From contig VTTJ01000009.1 of NCBI GenBank assembly GCA_008364785.1, positions 165,913-229,912 of the forward strand: 64,000 bases of DNA, read 5' to 3'. Position 1 is the first letter of the stretch. Every line of letters starts with the position of its first letter. The notes beneath the pieces are model-generated. The model searched no databases, was not told where the DNA came from, and was given only the letters and a program-made list of their open reading frames with translations. Shown here piece after piece: positions 17,769 through 27,525 of the stretch. The position numbers and the translations under genes are program-made. Origin of the DNA: Bacillus sp. BGMRC 2118 (GTDB lineage Bacteria; Bacillota; Bacilli; Bacillales; SA4).

Positions 17769-19142
17769 TTATATTGAATCTAATAGTACTACACACTCCA
17801 CGTGTGTCGTATGCGGAAACATATCCACAGGCTGCACTTCAACCGTCTTGTACCCGCCAGACTCAAGCACCTTTAAATCACGAGCTAATGTTGCTGGGTT
17901 ACACGACACATACACTACACGCTTCGGTTTCATATCAATCATTGTCTGTAGAAGTGACTCATCACAGCCTTTTCGCGGTGGATCGACAACCATTACATCT
18001 GCACGGATTCCAGTGGAGTACCACCAAGGAATGACCTTTTCTGCTTCTCCTACTGCGAAATCCACGTTTTCAAAACCGTTGAGTTTTGCATTACGTTTAG
18101 CATCTGATATTGCTTCTGGTACAATTTCCACTCCGTACACATGCTTCGCGCGTTGTGCCAGGAATAATGAGATTGTACCGATTCCGCAGTACGCATCAAT
18201 GACATTTTCCGTTCCGTTTAAGTTGGCATATTGCAACGCTGTATCATAAAGGACCTTCGTTTGCTTTGGGTTTACTTGGTAGAAGGAACGAGCTGAGATC
18301 GCAAACTTAATGTCTCCGATATAATCGTAGATGTACTCTTCTCCCCACAGCACCTTTGTTTTATCTCCCATAATGACGTTTGTTCGTTTGTTGTTTATGT
18401 TCTGAACTATCGACATTATTTTCGGGGAAATATTACAAATTTCTTCAATAATTTGTTTTTGATTTGGTAGTGACACTTCTCTTGTGACAAGTACAATCAT
18501 TGCTTCTCCCGTAACTTGTCCGTAACGCGCCATAATATGACGAAGGTTTCCCGAATGACGTTCTTCGTTATAGGCTCTTACTCCGTGCTTTTCACAAATT
18601 TTCTTAACTTGTTGGACAATGTTGTCATTGATTGACTCTTGGATGAGACATTGCTCCATGTCTATAATGTCGTGGGAGCGTTGCTGATAAAACCCTGCTA
18701 CAAGTCCACCTTCACGTTCACCTACTGGAACTTGTGCCTTGTTACGATATCTCCATGGCTCGTCCATTCCGAGTACCGGGTGCACAGGTACATTATGAAT
18801 CCCACCGATTCTCGCTAATACTCCTACTACCTGCTTATGCTTCGCCTCAAGCTGACCTTCATAGCTCATATGCTGAAGCTGACATCCTCCGCACTTTGCA
18901 TAAATTGGACAATTCGGCTCAATCCGAAATGGGCTTTCGCTTTTCAGATTCATTAGCCGACCGAATGCATATCCTTTATTCACCTTTGTAACCTTTACTT
19001 CTCCCTCTTCACCAGGAAGTGCTCCTTTTACAAAAATCGGGTAGCCTTCCACCTTTGCTACACCGGCTCCATCGTGTGTGAGGTCTTCAAAGGTTACACT
19101 ATATGTTTCATTTTTTTCAACTGGCGCAACTTGTTTTACCAT
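17769..19142 (-). CDS. rlmCD: 23S rRNA (uracil-C5)-methyltransferase RlmCD (YefA)
   Basis: SAM-dependent rRNA methyltransferase of the RumA/TrmA family, 457 residues; in B. subtilis YefA makes m5U at both 747 and 1939 of 23S rRNA. TRAM domain at about 12-65 ([20 protein letters not shown]), iron-sulfur cysteines around [19 protein letters not shown] (about 78-98), SAM motif [30 protein letters not shown], and the catalytic cysteine in [15 protein letters not shown]. Start is ATG 19142 behind AAAGGAAG. Its place next to dgkB matches B. subtilis (yerQ-yefA). Confidence 0.94.
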   Translation of the reverse strand: MVKQVAPVEKNETYSVTFEDLTHDGAGVAKVEGYPIFVKGALPGEEGEVKVTKVNKGYAFGRLMNLKSESPFRIEPNCPIYAKCGGCQLQHMSYEGQLEAKHKQVVGVLARIGGIHNVPVHPVLGMDEPWRYRNKAQVPVGEREGGLVAGFYQQRSHDIIDMEQCLIQESINDNIVQQVKKICEKHGVRAYNEERHSGNLRHIMARYGQVTGEAMIVLVTREVSLPNQKQIIEEICNISPKIMSIVQNINNKRTNVIMGDKTKVLWGEEYIYDYIGDIKFAISARSFYQVNPKQTKVLYDTALQYANLNGTENVIDAYCGIGTISLFLAQRAKHVYGVEIVPEAISDAKRNAKLNGFENVDFAVGEAEKVIPWWYSTGIRADVMVVDPPRKGCDESLLQTMIDMKPKRVVYVSCNPATLARDLKVLESGGYKTVEVQPVDMFPHTTHVECVVLLDSI

Positions 19143-19288
19143 TGTTTTGACTTCCTTTTTTATGTGAAATTGACTTCCATGATTGTAACATAGTTAGTAT
19201 AGCTATGCTATTTTACTTTCCTCACAAGCTCCTACACTTTATGAGTTAAACATTACCTTTTTATTAGAATAGTATTTCCATCCAATAC

Positions 19289-19312
19289 AAAAGCAGACCC
19301 ACCTGGATCTGC
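19289..19312 (-). terminator. Rho-independent terminator of dgkB
   Basis: AGCAGACCC (19292-19300) pairs with GGATCTGCT (19305-19313) with one internal mismatch, with TTTTG following on the minus strand. It touches the dgkB stop codon. Confidence 0.7.
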
Positions 19313-20230
19313 TTAACTTTTTATTTTTATAATCTTTTCAGCTTTTTCTCTTGAGACAAATACTTCAATGTGTTGATACAGGTTGATGAATTCAGCCGGT
19401 ACTAATCCACCATATTCCCCGTCCAAGTTTAGCTGCATTTTGTCTGTTGATTTTACCTTGATTCGGTTTGCGCTTGTATAAATAATATTCGGATCACTTA
19501 AGTGGTCACCCTTAAGCGCAAGACTCGCAATGCGGATAAAATCAGCCAGGTTTGTTTTCTTCAGAATGAGTAAATCGAACATCCCATCACTATAGTCAGA
19601 AGATGGCGCAAGCTTTTCAAATCCACCAACGGAGTTTGTGTTACATACTAAAAACAGCATAATTTCGCCTTCGAAGAACTTACCGTCATATTCAATTTCC
19701 ACATGTGTTGCTTTGATAGACGGAAGCATTTCCATTCCTTTTAAATAGTAGGCAAGTTGTCCGAGCATCGTCTTTAATTTGCTAGGAACTTCATATGTCA
19801 GTTCGGTGATACGGCCGCCACCTGCAATATTAATAAAATATGTATCATTTACTTTACCTATGTCAATGGGAACTGGAACCCCAGAGCAAATGATATCAGT
19901 TGCTTCTTCAATGCTCTTGTTTACACCAAGCGCACGAGCAAAATCATTTGTGGTCCCAACTGGAATAATCCCCAATCTTGGGCGATATTCCTCATCCGCC
20001 AGACCGTTTACGACCTCATTGATCGTTCCATCTCCTCCTGCTGCCACAACAAGGTCATACCTGCGCTCAACTGCCGTGCGAGCTGCCTTGGTTGCATCTC
20101 CTGCGCCTGTTGTCGCATGACAGGAAGTCTCATAACCAGCCTGTTCTAACTTTTGAAGAACCTCTGGTAAATGCCTTTTAAATAACTCTCGACCTGAGGT
20201 TGGATTATAAATTATACGAGCTCTTTTCAT
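19313..20230 (-). CDS. dgkB: Diacylglycerol kinase DgkB (YerQ)
   Basis: Soluble lipid kinase that phosphorylates diacylglycerol, the by-product of lipoteichoic acid synthesis, to phosphatidic acid. About 305 residues, near the B. subtilis length. DAGK catalytic domain: N-terminal ARIIYNPTSGRE, nucleotide loop VAAGGDGTINEVVNGL, then IPVGTTNDFARALG, NIAGGGRITELTYEVPSKLK, NTNSVGGFEKLAP, and C-terminal LNLDGEYGG. I chose ATG 20230 (MKRARI, as in B. subtilis) over the ATGs at 20236/20239, which lie on the AGG of the ribosome site. Monocistronic with its own terminator. Confidence 0.94.
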   Translation of the reverse strand: MKRARIIYNPTSGRELFKRHLPEVLQKLEQAGYETSCHATTGAGDATKAARTAVERRYDLVVAAGGDGTINEVVNGLADEEYRPRLGIIPVGTTNDFARALGVNKSIEEATDIICSGVPVPIDIGKVNDTYFINIAGGGRITELTYEVPSKLKTMLGQLAYYLKGMEMLPSIKATHVEIEYDGKFFEGEIMLFLVCNTNSVGGFEKLAPSSDYSDGMFDLLILKKTNLADFIRIASLALKGDHLSDPNIIYTSANRIKVKSTDKMQLNLDGEYGGLVPAEFINLYQHIEVFVSREKAEKIIKIKS

Positions 20231-20381
20231 TTTCATCATCCTGTTTTCTTTATATGAAGATAAGTAACTTGAGTATACGAAATCAATTCTATTAGCCGAT
20301 TTCTATTATAACGGAAAAAATATACATTTCAACTAAAACTACCTCAACAGTATACCCACAAACCAATATTCAGAAACAAAA

Positions 20382-20406
20382 GAAAAAGATGCTGATACAC
20401 AGCATC
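20382..20406 (-). terminator. Rho-independent terminator of the DUF4395 gene
   Basis: GATGCT (20388-20393) pairs with AGCATC (20401-20406) around GATACAC, with TTTTTCTTTTG following on the minus strand. Confidence 0.75.
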
Positions 20407-20407
20407 T

Positions 20408-20812
20408 CTAATTACTTTGTTTATATTTCCACATCATATAACGGTAACGAATCGTACATCCTATACAATATCCACATAATGCAAGACCTGCCGCAATAAT
20501 CACCATTCCACCAAATACATAACCGACCATCGGTGCACTAAGGAAAAAGCTGACTAAAGCAATAGCCAGACAGATCGTCGCAATCCACTGATTAAACAAT
20601 TGTTGATCTTTATCTTCCTGGATATACGAGTCAGGTGACTTCTTCAACAAGCCTCTCGTCATTCTTATGACTGGGTTTTGCTTCGTTGTCAGTGTAATGA
20701 TTCCCACAACAAGAGGGAAAATTAATATATATGGAGTAACAAGTAGACCTGCTAATGTTGTAATCACGATAAATAGTTGATTAACCTGAACCAACGGCTT
20801 TGGGATTCCCAT
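20408..20812 (-). CDS. DUF4395 membrane protein
   Basis: Integral membrane protein of 134 residues, DUF4395 family by pattern. It starts MGIPKPLVQVNQLFIVITTL, the typical opening of that family, followed by hydrophobic segments at about 12-42, a basic loop around RMTRGLLKKSPDSY, and two further TMs at about 75-115 ending in a GYCIGC motif (about residues 114-119). The CxxxC-like pair at the end (GYCIGCTIRYRYMMWKYK) is typical. Start is ATG behind AAAAGGAG. Function unknown; members are often near thiol-related genes, but no such neighbour is seen here. Confidence 0.8.
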   Translation of the reverse strand: MGIPKPLVQVNQLFIVITTLAGLLVTPYILIFPLVVGIITLTTKQNPVIRMTRGLLKKSPDSYIQEDKDQQLFNQWIATICLAIALVSFFLSAPMVGYVFGGMVIIAAGLALCGYCIGCTIRYRYMMWKYKQSN

Positions 20813-20912
20813 TTCAAAAAACTCCTTTTATTACATACTATACATATAGTATTAGTTGGTTATTCGCTTATTGTCAATTATTTTGTATTTTCTGCAAAGG
20901 GGAAATGGATTT

Positions 20913-21131
20913 ATGGATAATTTAGAGGAGAACTTTAAAAGATGGAAGGAAAACAATGAACTCATCTTTGTTGATATGATGAAACAAAAAAAAGGCCGTC
21001 AACGTTTGTACGGCAGACTTCTTAACTATGACGTAAAAAAACAATACTTACAGGTATATAATGATGATGAGAAATCCGTTTATAACGTGTCCTTCGTTGA
21101 AGTAGATGATATCGGTTCCACGAAGAACTAA
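20913..21131 (+). CDS. Small conserved-type protein of unknown function
   Basis: Hydrophilic 72-residue protein: MDNLEENFKRWKENNELIFV, then a basic KQKKGRQRLYGRLLNYD and a Tyr/Val-rich end (YLQVYNDDEKSVYNVSFVEV) that suggests a small beta fold. I chose ATG 20913; AAAGGGG lies about 12 bases upstream. The longer frame from 20856 begins with a hydrophobic stretch lacking a ribosome site. It is one of few plus-strand genes, with its own terminator. I do not recognise the family. Confidence 0.65.
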   Translation: MDNLEENFKRWKENNELIFVDMMKQKKGRQRLYGRLLNYDVKKQYLQVYNDDEKSVYNVSFVEVDDIGSTKN

Positions 21132-21133
21132 AA

Positions 21134-21172
21134 AGCGCTTAGTGAAAATAAACCGCTGAGCGCTACTTTTTT
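21134..21172. terminator. Bidirectional terminator
   Basis: AGCGCT (21134-21139) pairs with AGCGCT (21159-21164), extended by AG/CT. It is flanked by AAAA on the left and TTTTTT on the right, between two convergent genes. Confidence 0.8.
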
Positions 21173-21185
21173 GTACCTTATAGTG

Positions 21186-21494
21186 TCAACCCTTTAACAT
21201 TGTCGTTTTATCACGATAAAACATGATTCCATTTAACACAATCGTCATGATGAGAAGAACAGAAGAAGCAAATGCAACAGCATACATGGTGTCCATAAGA
21301 GCACCCCAATCCTCCACCGTCACTTTATGATAGGTATAAAAGATTTGAAAACACAGTGCAACCCCACAGGCACTAAAGCTGATAAAGGATACCTGACTCC
21401 CTTTTCTATTTTTTGGACTTGTTAAATTTATTAACGGAAGTATCCAGGCAATGAGTCCACATATTAAGCTACCCACATTTAATAAACCGTACAT
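21186..21494 (-). CDS. Small three-TM membrane protein
   Basis: 102-residue membrane protein with TMs at about 3-24, 37-53 and 68-92 and a conserved-looking loop YHKVTVEDWGALMDTMYAV. Similar small Bacillus proteins are sometimes labelled cytochrome c oxidase subunit 4-like, on weak grounds; no oxidase gene is near. Start is ATG 21494 behind AAGGAGGATATACAGAA, a strong site. Convergent with the 72-residue gene. Function unknown. Confidence 0.75.
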   Translation of the reverse strand: MYGLLNVGSLICGLIAWILPLINLTSPKNRKGSQVSFISFSACGVALCFQIFYTYHKVTVEDWGALMDTMYAVAFASSVLLIMTIVLNGIMFYRDKTTMLKG

Positions 21495-21572
21495 TTCTGT
21501 ATATCCTCCTTTTTTATCCCTCCACCAATATTAACATATTTATCCATTAACAACTCACGCCATCTTTCTTTT

Positions 21573-21668
21573 ATGAAGGAACTTCTCACTACTATAGAGA
21601 ATGTAAGTACGAAGAATTAAAGGATTCCAACCTGTCAGTAGTGAGCATTTCATGACAGGTTTTCTTTA
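21573..21668 (+). promoter_or_regulatory. Attenuator-like leader of the AraC-type regulator gene
   Basis: AACCTGTCA (21629-21637) pairs perfectly with TGACAGGTT (21653-21661), followed by TTTCTTTAT, giving an intrinsic terminator 38 bp ahead of the regulator start with no plus-strand gene before it. Its loop contains AGTAGTGAG (21637-21645), complementary to CTCACTACT at 21585-21593, so the upstream segment can pair with the terminator loop. A 15-codon frame (ATG 21573, TAA 21618-21620) covers CTCACTACT but lacks a clear ribosome site. The pairings are seen; regulation is inferred. Confidence 0.45.
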
Positions 21669-21705
21669 TAAAGCATTAGTAATATGTAAGTAAGGAGTGT
21701 GTGAC

Positions 21706-22560
21706 ATGGCGTGGGTACAATCAATCCAAAATGCAATTGACTATATCGAGGAACATTTAGAAGAAAATCTATCAATCGTGTCCATCGCAAAGCAAGCGAA
21801 TGCATCGGAGTATCACTTTCAACGGACGTTTATGATTTTAACTGACTTATCTATTGGAGAGTATATTAGGCGCCGCCGATTAACGTTAGCTGCTAAGGAG
21901 ATGACAACCACGAATTGCAAAGTCATTGATGTCGCCTACAAGTATGGATACGACACTCCAGAAGCTTTTTCAAAGGCATTTCGAAGACAGCATGGTGTAT
22001 CTCCAAGTGAAGCACGTAAGTATGTAGGAAAACTAACATTTTATGAACGCCTGAAAATCCAGGTGATTCTGAAGGGAGCAGAACCAGTGAAATATAATAT
22101 TATCGAGCGTGAAGGGTTTAAGGTTGTGGGTATGAAAGAGGAATTTTCGTTCGCAAATGGAGAAAATTTAATCGGTATTCCTAAGATGTGGAATAAGGCA
22201 AACGACAACGGAACGAGTAGTACCTTATTCAAGGCAAATAACGGACAAATTAAAGGGGTTTTGGGTGTATGTGAAGCCCTGAATGAAACACAAATGAATT
22301 ACTGGATTGCAGCTGAGCGAGAGGGTGACACACCGGAAGGCTACAGCAGTTTAGACATCCCCGCTTCCAAATGGGTGGTATTCGAAGTGCACGGTGCCAT
22401 GCCGGATGCTATACAAAAGGTGTGGAAGGAAATCTACTCCGAATGGTTTCCAACTAGTGGTTACAAACATGCAGGCACACCCGAATTAGAAGTATATCCA
22501 GACGGAGATCCTAACTGTTCGTCATATTATTCTGAGGTATGGATTCCAGTATTGAAGTAA
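21706..22560 (+). CDS. AraC-family regulator with GyrI-like ligand domain
   Basis: Transcription activator of 284 residues. AraC double helix-turn-helix at about 1-107 (SIAKQANASEYHFQRTFMIL, then IDVAYKYGYDTPEAFSKAFR and the FxRxHGxSPSxxR end). A GyrI-like/effector-binding domain of the SOUL-fold type follows at about 125-284 (FKVVGMKEEFSFANGENL, PASKWVVFEVHG, ending in ELEVYPDGDPN). Start is ATG 21706 with AAGGAG eight bases upstream; an earlier frame start at 21697 overlaps that site. Regulators of this layout often bind drugs or other small amphipathic molecules. No obvious target gene is adjacent. Confidence 0.9.
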   Translation: MAWVQSIQNAIDYIEEHLEENLSIVSIAKQANASEYHFQRTFMILTDLSIGEYIRRRRLTLAAKEMTTTNCKVIDVAYKYGYDTPEAFSKAFRRQHGVSPSEARKYVGKLTFYERLKIQVILKGAEPVKYNIIEREGFKVVGMKEEFSFANGENLIGIPKMWNKANDNGTSSTLFKANNGQIKGVLGVCEALNETQMNYWIAAEREGDTPEGYSSLDIPASKWVVFEVHGAMPDAIQKVWKEIYSEWFPTSGYKHAGTPELEVYPDGDPNCSSYYSEVWIPVLK

Positions 22561-22563
22561 CTT

Positions 22564-22595
22564 GGTGCCAGGCACCACCCGAATTTTGTCGAAAT
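22564..22595. repeat. Dispersed palindrome, family B (GGTGCCAGGCACC + TTGTCGAAA)
   Basis: GGTGCC-A-GGCACC at 22564-22576, followed by ACCCGAATTTTGTCGAAA. The same core and tail recur at 28720-28760. It is located directly after the regulator stop codon. Confidence 0.7.
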
Positions 22596-22598
22596 ATA

Positions 22599-22632
22599 AA
22601 AAGCCGAAGTCATTGGTTTGATTTCGGCTTTT
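22599..22632. terminator. Bidirectional terminator between araC-type gene and gatB
   Basis: AAAAGCCGAA (22599-22608) pairs with TTCGGCTTTT (22623-22632). A-rich and T-rich flanks serve both convergent transcripts. Confidence 0.88.
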
Positions 22633-22636
22633 ACTT

Positions 22637-24067
22637 TTACCTCTTTTTCATTTCTTCTATTAAAATTTTATTTACCAAAGGTGGATTTGCTTGTCCCTTC
22701 GTCTGTTTCATCACTTGACCAACTAGGAAGCCAATTGCACGGTCTTTGCCGCTTTTAAAATCATCAATAGACTGTGGGTTCTTATCTAGCAGCTCCACTA
22801 TGATTTTACGAAGTGTGCCTTCGTCAGAAATTTGAACTAAGCCTTGATCCTTTACGATTTGTTCAGGATCTCCGCCTTTTTCAACAAGCTCTTTGAATAC
22901 CTTCTTCGCAATCTTCGAGGAAATGGTTCCATCTTGGATAAGCTTAATCATTTTCGCTAAGCTTTCTGGAGTTAACGCTAAGTCTTGTAACTCTTTCTGT
23001 TCTGCGTTCATGTATGCTGAAACTTCTCCCATTAACCAGTTTGAAGCCAGCTTTGCATCTCCACCTGCTTGAACGGTTGCTTCAAAGTAATCAGACATCT
23101 CTTTTGTAAAGGTTAGTACATTTGCATCGTATGGAGGTAATCCCAGTTCTTCTACATACCGCTTTTTACGTGCATCTGGGAGCTCAGGAATTTCAGCACG
23201 AATGCGCGCTTTCCACTCTTCATCAATATGAAGATGAACTAAATCAGGTTCTGGGAAGTAACGATAATCATCTGAACCTTCCTTCACACGCATCAAAATT
23301 GTCTCCCTCGTTGCCTCATCATAGCGACGAGTCTCCTGACCAATGACACCACCAGAAAGAAGTACTTTTTCCTGGCGCTTCTCTTCATATTCAAGCCCCT
23401 TTTGAACGAAGGCAAATGAGTTTAAGTTTTTCAGCTCTGTTTTCGTTCCAAACTGTTCTTGACCCATTGGGCGAAGCGAAATGTTCGCATCACAGCGCAG
23501 TGAACCTTCTTCCATTTTACAATCAGAAACACCTGTGTATTGAATAATTGATTTTAACTTTTCAAGATAAGCATACGCTTCTTCCGGTGTACGAATATCC
23601 GGCTCTGACACGATTTCAATGAGCGGTGTGCCTTGACGGTTAAAGTCAACTAATGAATAGCCGTCACCAGTATGTGTCAGCTTTCCTGCATCTTCCTCCA
23701 AGTGAAGTCGAGTGATGCCGATCCGCTTTTTCTTATCGTTTACTTCAATTTCAATCCACCCGTTTTCTCCGATTGGTTTGTCAAATTGTGAAATCTGGTA
23801 TGCCTTTGGATTGTCAGGATAAAAATAGTTCTTACGGTCAAACTTCGTCTCTGTCGCCACTTCACAGTTTAGTGCCATCGCAGCCTTCATGGCAAATTCA
23901 ACCGCTTTTTTATTTAATACAGGCAGTACCCCTGGATAACCCAGGTCGATTACACTCGTTTGAGTATTTGGGGCAGCACCGAAGTGGTTCGGACTATTTG
24001 AGAAAATTTTGGATTCTGTCTTTAATTCCACGTGGACTTCAAGCCCGATAATCGTTTCGAAATTCAT
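22637..24067 (-). CDS. gatB: Asp/Glu-tRNA amidotransferase subunit B (GatB)
   Basis: Kinase/tRNA-binding subunit of the GatCAB amidotransferase, which converts Glu-tRNA(Gln) (and Asp-tRNA(Asn)) to the amide form. 476 residues, full length. The N-terminal cradle begins [20 protein letters not shown], with conserved [32 protein letters not shown], the tract from LHLEEDAGK to [15 protein letters not shown], and RYFPEPDL. The C-terminal YqeY-like tail domain is at about 330-475. Last gene of gatCAB, 12 bp after gatA. Confidence 0.97.
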   Translation of the reverse strand: MNFETIIGLEVHVELKTESKIFSNSPNHFGAAPNTQTSVIDLGYPGVLPVLNKKAVEFAMKAAMALNCEVATETKFDRKNYFYPDNPKAYQISQFDKPIGENGWIEIEVNDKKKRIGITRLHLEEDAGKLTHTGDGYSLVDFNRQGTPLIEIVSEPDIRTPEEAYAYLEKLKSIIQYTGVSDCKMEEGSLRCDANISLRPMGQEQFGTKTELKNLNSFAFVQKGLEYEEKRQEKVLLSGGVIGQETRRYDEATRETILMRVKEGSDDYRYFPEPDLVHLHIDEEWKARIRAEIPELPDARKKRYVEELGLPPYDANVLTFTKEMSDYFEATVQAGGDAKLASNWLMGEVSAYMNAEQKELQDLALTPESLAKMIKLIQDGTISSKIAKKVFKELVEKGGDPEQIVKDQGLVQISDEGTLRKIIVELLDKNPQSIDDFKSGKDRAIGFLVGQVMKQTKGQANPPLVNKILIEEMKKR

Positions 24068-24079
24068 GCACTCGCCCCC

Positions 24080-25531
24080 TTACAACGATGGCTTTTGCTT
24101 ATGATGGTCAGTCGCTTGTTCAAATGCATAAGCAACACGGTATAACGTTGACTCATCAAAATGCTTGCCGATTATTTGTAATCCTAATGGTAATCCGTTT
24201 GAGTACCCACATGGTACTGAAATAGCTGGAACTCCAGCAAGATTGACCGGAATTGTTAAAATATCATTTGCGTACATCGTCATTGGATCTTTTGTGTTTT
24301 CACCAATTTTAAATGCTGGTGTTGGTGTTGTTGGCCCAATGATGACATCAAACTTTTCTAATACTTCTTCAAAGTCTTGTTTAATTAAGGTACGAACTTT
24401 TTGTGCCTTTATATAGTAGGCATCATAATAGCCTGAGCTTAAGGCGAACGTCCCAAGCATAATACGACGCTTTACTTCATCTCCAAATCCTTCACTGCGG
24501 CTTTGTTTGTATAAATCTAGCAGGTTCATCGCATTTTCAGTCCTAACACCATAACGCACACCATCAAAGCGAGCTAAGTTGGCAGATGCCTCTGATGAAG
24601 CAAGCAAGTAATAGGTAGCAAGCGCATATTTAGAATGTGGCAGTGATACCTCTTCCCATGTTGCACCTAGTCCTTCTAATACTGTAAGAGCATTCCTTAC
24701 AGATTGACGGACTTCTTCTTTAACGCCTTCACCTATATATTCTTTTGGCACTGCAATTTTCAATCCTTTTACATCACCAGTTAACGAAGAGAGGAAGTCC
24801 GGTACTTCTACATTTGCCGAAGTGGAATCCATCGGATCATGTCCTGAAATTGTCTGCAAGAGATAGGCATTGTCTTGCACGTTACGAGTGATCGGTCCAA
24901 TTTGGTCTAGTGAAGATGCGAAAGCAACTAATCCATAGCGAGAAACACGTCCATATGTTGGTTTTAACCCAACCACTCCGCAATAAGAGGCCGGCTCACG
25001 AATCGAACCTCCTGTATCTGAACCTAGTGAGAATAACACTTCTCCAGCTGCTACCGATGCAGCTGACCCTCCACTAGAACCTCCTGGTACATAATCTGTG
25101 TTCCAAGGGTTTTTTGTAGGGTAAAAAGCTGAATTCTCATTAGAAGAACCCATTGCAAATTCGTCCATGTTTAATTTTCCGATTGTAATGGCTTCAGCAT
25201 CTCTCAATTTCTCCACGACCGTTGCATCATAAATCGGATCAAAGTTAGATAAGATTTTACTCGAGCAAGTTGTACGAAGATTTTTCGTTACGATATTATC
25301 CTTCACACCGATAGGTAAGCCGAAAAGAAGACCGCGTTCAGTCTTTGACACACCATCTAGCTCCTTAGCCTGCTCTCGTGCTGCTTCTTCGTTTAACGTA
25401 ACGAAGGCCTTCACTTTATCTTCAACTGCATGAATTCGTTTATATGACGCATCAACCAGGTCTGATACGGATAACTCTTTTTTATGTAACAAGCTATGTA
25501 ATTCTGAAATACTATGATCGAATAACGACAT
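24080..25531 (-). CDS. gatA: Asp/Glu-tRNA amidotransferase subunit A (GatA)
   Basis: Amidase subunit that releases ammonia from glutamine for GatB, 483 residues. Amidase-signature Ser-cisSer-Lys triad: Lys in [10 protein letters not shown] (about 79), the Gly/Ser-rich [15 protein letters not shown] (about 152-166), and the nucleophile Ser in [17 protein letters not shown] (about 178). The gene lies 13 bp after gatC and 12 bp before gatB, in the usual gatCAB order of Bacillus. Confidence 0.97.
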   Translation of the reverse strand: MSLFDHSISELHSLLHKKELSVSDLVDASYKRIHAVEDKVKAFVTLNEEAAREQAKELDGVSKTERGLLFGLPIGVKDNIVTKNLRTTCSSKILSNFDPIYDATVVEKLRDAEAITIGKLNMDEFAMGSSNENSAFYPTKNPWNTDYVPGGSSGGSAASVAAGEVLFSLGSDTGGSIREPASYCGVVGLKPTYGRVSRYGLVAFASSLDQIGPITRNVQDNAYLLQTISGHDPMDSTSANVEVPDFLSSLTGDVKGLKIAVPKEYIGEGVKEEVRQSVRNALTVLEGLGATWEEVSLPHSKYALATYYLLASSEASANLARFDGVRYGVRTENAMNLLDLYKQSRSEGFGDEVKRRIMLGTFALSSGYYDAYYIKAQKVRTLIKQDFEEVLEKFDVIIGPTTPTPAFKIGENTKDPMTMYANDILTIPVNLAGVPAISVPCGYSNGLPLGLQIIGKHFDESTLYRVAYAFEQATDHHKQKPSL

Positions 25532-25544
25532 GTTTACCCTCCCT

Positions 25545-25835
25545 TTACTCTAGAATTGCCGGAACACGTATTTGTCCATTTTTGTGATCAGGTGCATTCT
25601 TTAATACTTCTTCAACAGGAAGACCCTTACCAGGCTCGTCCTCTCTCAATACGTTCTTCAAATGCACCACATGAGTCGTTGGTTGGACGTTCTCTGTATT
25701 CAACTCTTTCAACTGCTCTGCATATGTAATAATCTCATCCAACTGCTTTTGAAATTGCACTGCCTCTTCGTCCGTTATTGCCAATCGTGCTAAATGAGCA
25801 ACGTGTTTAACCTCATCTATCGAAATGCGTGACAT
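25545..25835 (-). CDS. gatC: Asp/Glu-tRNA amidotransferase subunit C (GatC)
   Basis: Small 96-residue linker subunit that wraps GatA and GatB together. Family motifs: [20 protein letters not shown] at the start, a middle helix [20 protein letters not shown], then TTHVV and the C-terminal [19 protein letters not shown]. Start is ATG 25835 behind GGAGGTGAAGG. First gene of the operon. A TATAAT-like -10 is visible near 25871-25876 on the minus strand but without a good -35. Confidence 0.96.
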   Translation of the reverse strand: MSRISIDEVKHVAHLARLAITDEEAVQFQKQLDEIITYAEQLKELNTENVQPTTHVVHLKNVLREDEPGKGLPVEEVLKNAPDHKNGQIRVPAILE

Positions 25836-25935
25836 TTTCCCTTCACCTCCGCAAAATACATACCAATATTATACTGATAATAACAAAGTTCCTCTCCTTT
25901 AATCAACTTGAGAAGACGCTTTACTTCTCTAATGG

Positions 25936-25990
25936 AACAGGGACCTGTCCCCCACTGCTTTAAAGCGATGGGGGACAGGCCCCCGTTACG
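25936..25990. repeat. Dispersed palindrome, family A copy 2
   Basis: CCTGTCCCCCA (25944-25954) pairs with TGGGGGACAGG (25969-25979) around a loop containing CTGCTTTAAAGCG, with GGAACAGGGA and GCCCCCGTTACG flanking. The same G-run/ACAG/C-run and TTTAAAG parts occur at 35732. It lies in the gap between gatC and putP. Confidence 0.75.
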
Positions 25991-26019
25991 TTAATACATT
26001 AAAGTGTTATTAAATTAAG

Positions 26020-26046
26020 AAAAACCACGCTCACTAGGAACGTGGT
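26020..26046 (-). terminator. Rho-independent terminator of putP
   Basis: ACCACG (26024-26029) pairs with CGTGGT (26041-26046) with an 11-base loop, and TTTTTCTTAA follows on the minus strand. Confidence 0.75.
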
Positions 26047-26067
26047 ATGTTTACTTCCTTATAATAC

Positions 26068-27525
26068 TTAAGCTTTTGCTGCTTCATCAAATTCTGCTTT
26101 GATTTCTTCGCTAGGCTCTTTGTCTAGTAAACTGAATACCATAATCGCAATCCAAGCAAATACGAATCCTGGCACAATTTCGTATAGGTCAAATAATCCA
26201 CCTGTTATTTTGCTCCAAACTACAACGGTTACAGCACCGACGATCATTCCTGCAAGAGCGCCTCTGCCTGTCATTCGCTTCCAGAATAATGCTAGAATGA
26301 TAACTGGTCCAAAAGCTGCTCCGAATCCTGCCCAAGCATAACTTACTAATGATAATACAGAACTGTCTGGATTTCCTGCTAAAAGAATAGCAATTAGCGC
26401 AATTACGACTACTGCAGCACGACCGATCCATACTAGTTCTTTTTCACTTGCATCTTTGCGGAAGACTGCACGATAAATGTCTTCTGCAACAGCACTTGAA
26501 GAAACAAGTAACTGTGAATCAATTGTACTCATAATCGCTGCTAGAATTGCCGCAAGTAGAATACCTGACACCCACGGATTAAATAGTACATCCGCAAATT
26601 GGATAAACACTTGCTCTCCATCTGGTAACGAATTACCGGAGAAGTAAGCAATTCCGGCAAAACCTGTGAAGATCGCTCCAAATAACCCAAAGACCATCCA
26701 AGTCATTCCAATAAAACGCGCTTTTGGAACATCCTTCACTGATTTAATTGCCATAAAACGAGTTATGATATGTGGTTGCCCGAAGTAACCAAGCCCCCAT
26801 GCTAAAAGCGAGATAATCCCGATTGCCGTCATTCCGGAGAATGCATCTAAGTACATAGGATCTAGTTCTCCTACTTGTCTTACCGTCTCACTATATCCAC
26901 CAAGCTCCGTAAATGCAACAATTGGTACGATAATTAATGCTAGGAACATGAGAATACCTTGAATAAAATCTGTCCAACTTACTGCTAAAAATCCACCAAG
27001 GAAGGTGTAAGAAATAATAACAATTGCACCAATCCATAATGATTGTGAATAACTTAAACCAAATGATGCTTCAAACAGTTTAGCTCCCCCAACCATTCCT
27101 GAAGCTGTGTAAAAAGTAAAGAATAATAGAATAACTAATGCTGAGATTAAACGAAGTATTTTTTTATGATCGCGGAATCGATTTTCTAAGAAGTCTGGTA
27201 TTGTAATAGAATCATTTGCTCGTTCTGTATAACTACGAAGTCTCTTTGCAACAAACTGCCAGTTTAAGTAAGCCCCGATTGTTAAACCGACTGCTAGCCA
27301 TATCTGGTTCATTCCTCCTGAAGCATAAACTGCACCTGGTAAACCAAGTAATAACCAACTACTCATATCTGATGCACCTGCACTAAGTGCTGCAACACCT
27401 GGTCCTAAACGTCTTCCACCTAAAACATAGTCAGATAGATTACTAGTTAGCTTGTAGGCTGCAATACCTATTGCTAGCATCCCAATTAAATACACAATAA
27501 AAGTTATTAACGTTGCCGTGTCCAT
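26068..27525 (-). CDS. putP: Sodium/proline symporter (PutP/OpuE, SSS family)
   Basis: Sodium:solute symporter, 485 residues with about 13 membrane segments. The SSS signature region is YVLGGRRLGPGVAALSAGAS (about 33-52), with DMSSWLLLGLPGA, the Na+-site segment GGFLAVSWTDFIQGI, and DSQLLVSSSAVAEDIYR. The position between yerH and gatC is that of B. subtilis opuE, and a SigB-type promoter is present as at opuE, which suggests a role in proline uptake for osmoprotection. By sequence alone it reads as generic PutP, so use of proline as food through pruA is also possible. A 32-residue membrane ORF ends exactly at its ATG. Confidence 0.93.
   Translation of the reverse strand: MDTATLITFIVYLIGMLAIGIAAYKLTSNLSDYVLGGRRLGPGVAALSAGASDMSSWLLLGLPGAVYASGGMNQIWLAVGLTIGAYLNWQFVAKRLRSYTERANDSITIPDFLENRFRDHKKILRLISALVILLFFTFYTASGMVGGAKLFEASFGLSYSQSLWIGAIVIISYTFLGGFLAVSWTDFIQGILMFLALIIVPIVAFTELGGYSETVRQVGELDPMYLDAFSGMTAIGIISLLAWGLGYFGQPHIITRFMAIKSVKDVPKARFIGMTWMVFGLFGAIFTGFAGIAYFSGNSLPDGEQVFIQFADVLFNPWVSGILLAAILAAIMSTIDSQLLVSSSAVAEDIYRAVFRKDASEKELVWIGRAAVVVIALIAILLAGNPDSSVLSLVSYAWAGFGAAFGPVIILALFWKRMTGRGALAGMIVGAVTVVVWSKITGGLFDLYEIVPGFVFAWIAIMVFSLLDKEPSEEIKAEFDEAAKA

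Noticed and set aside
17848..18249. 133-codon plus ORF
   Set aside because: Antisense shadow of rlmCD.
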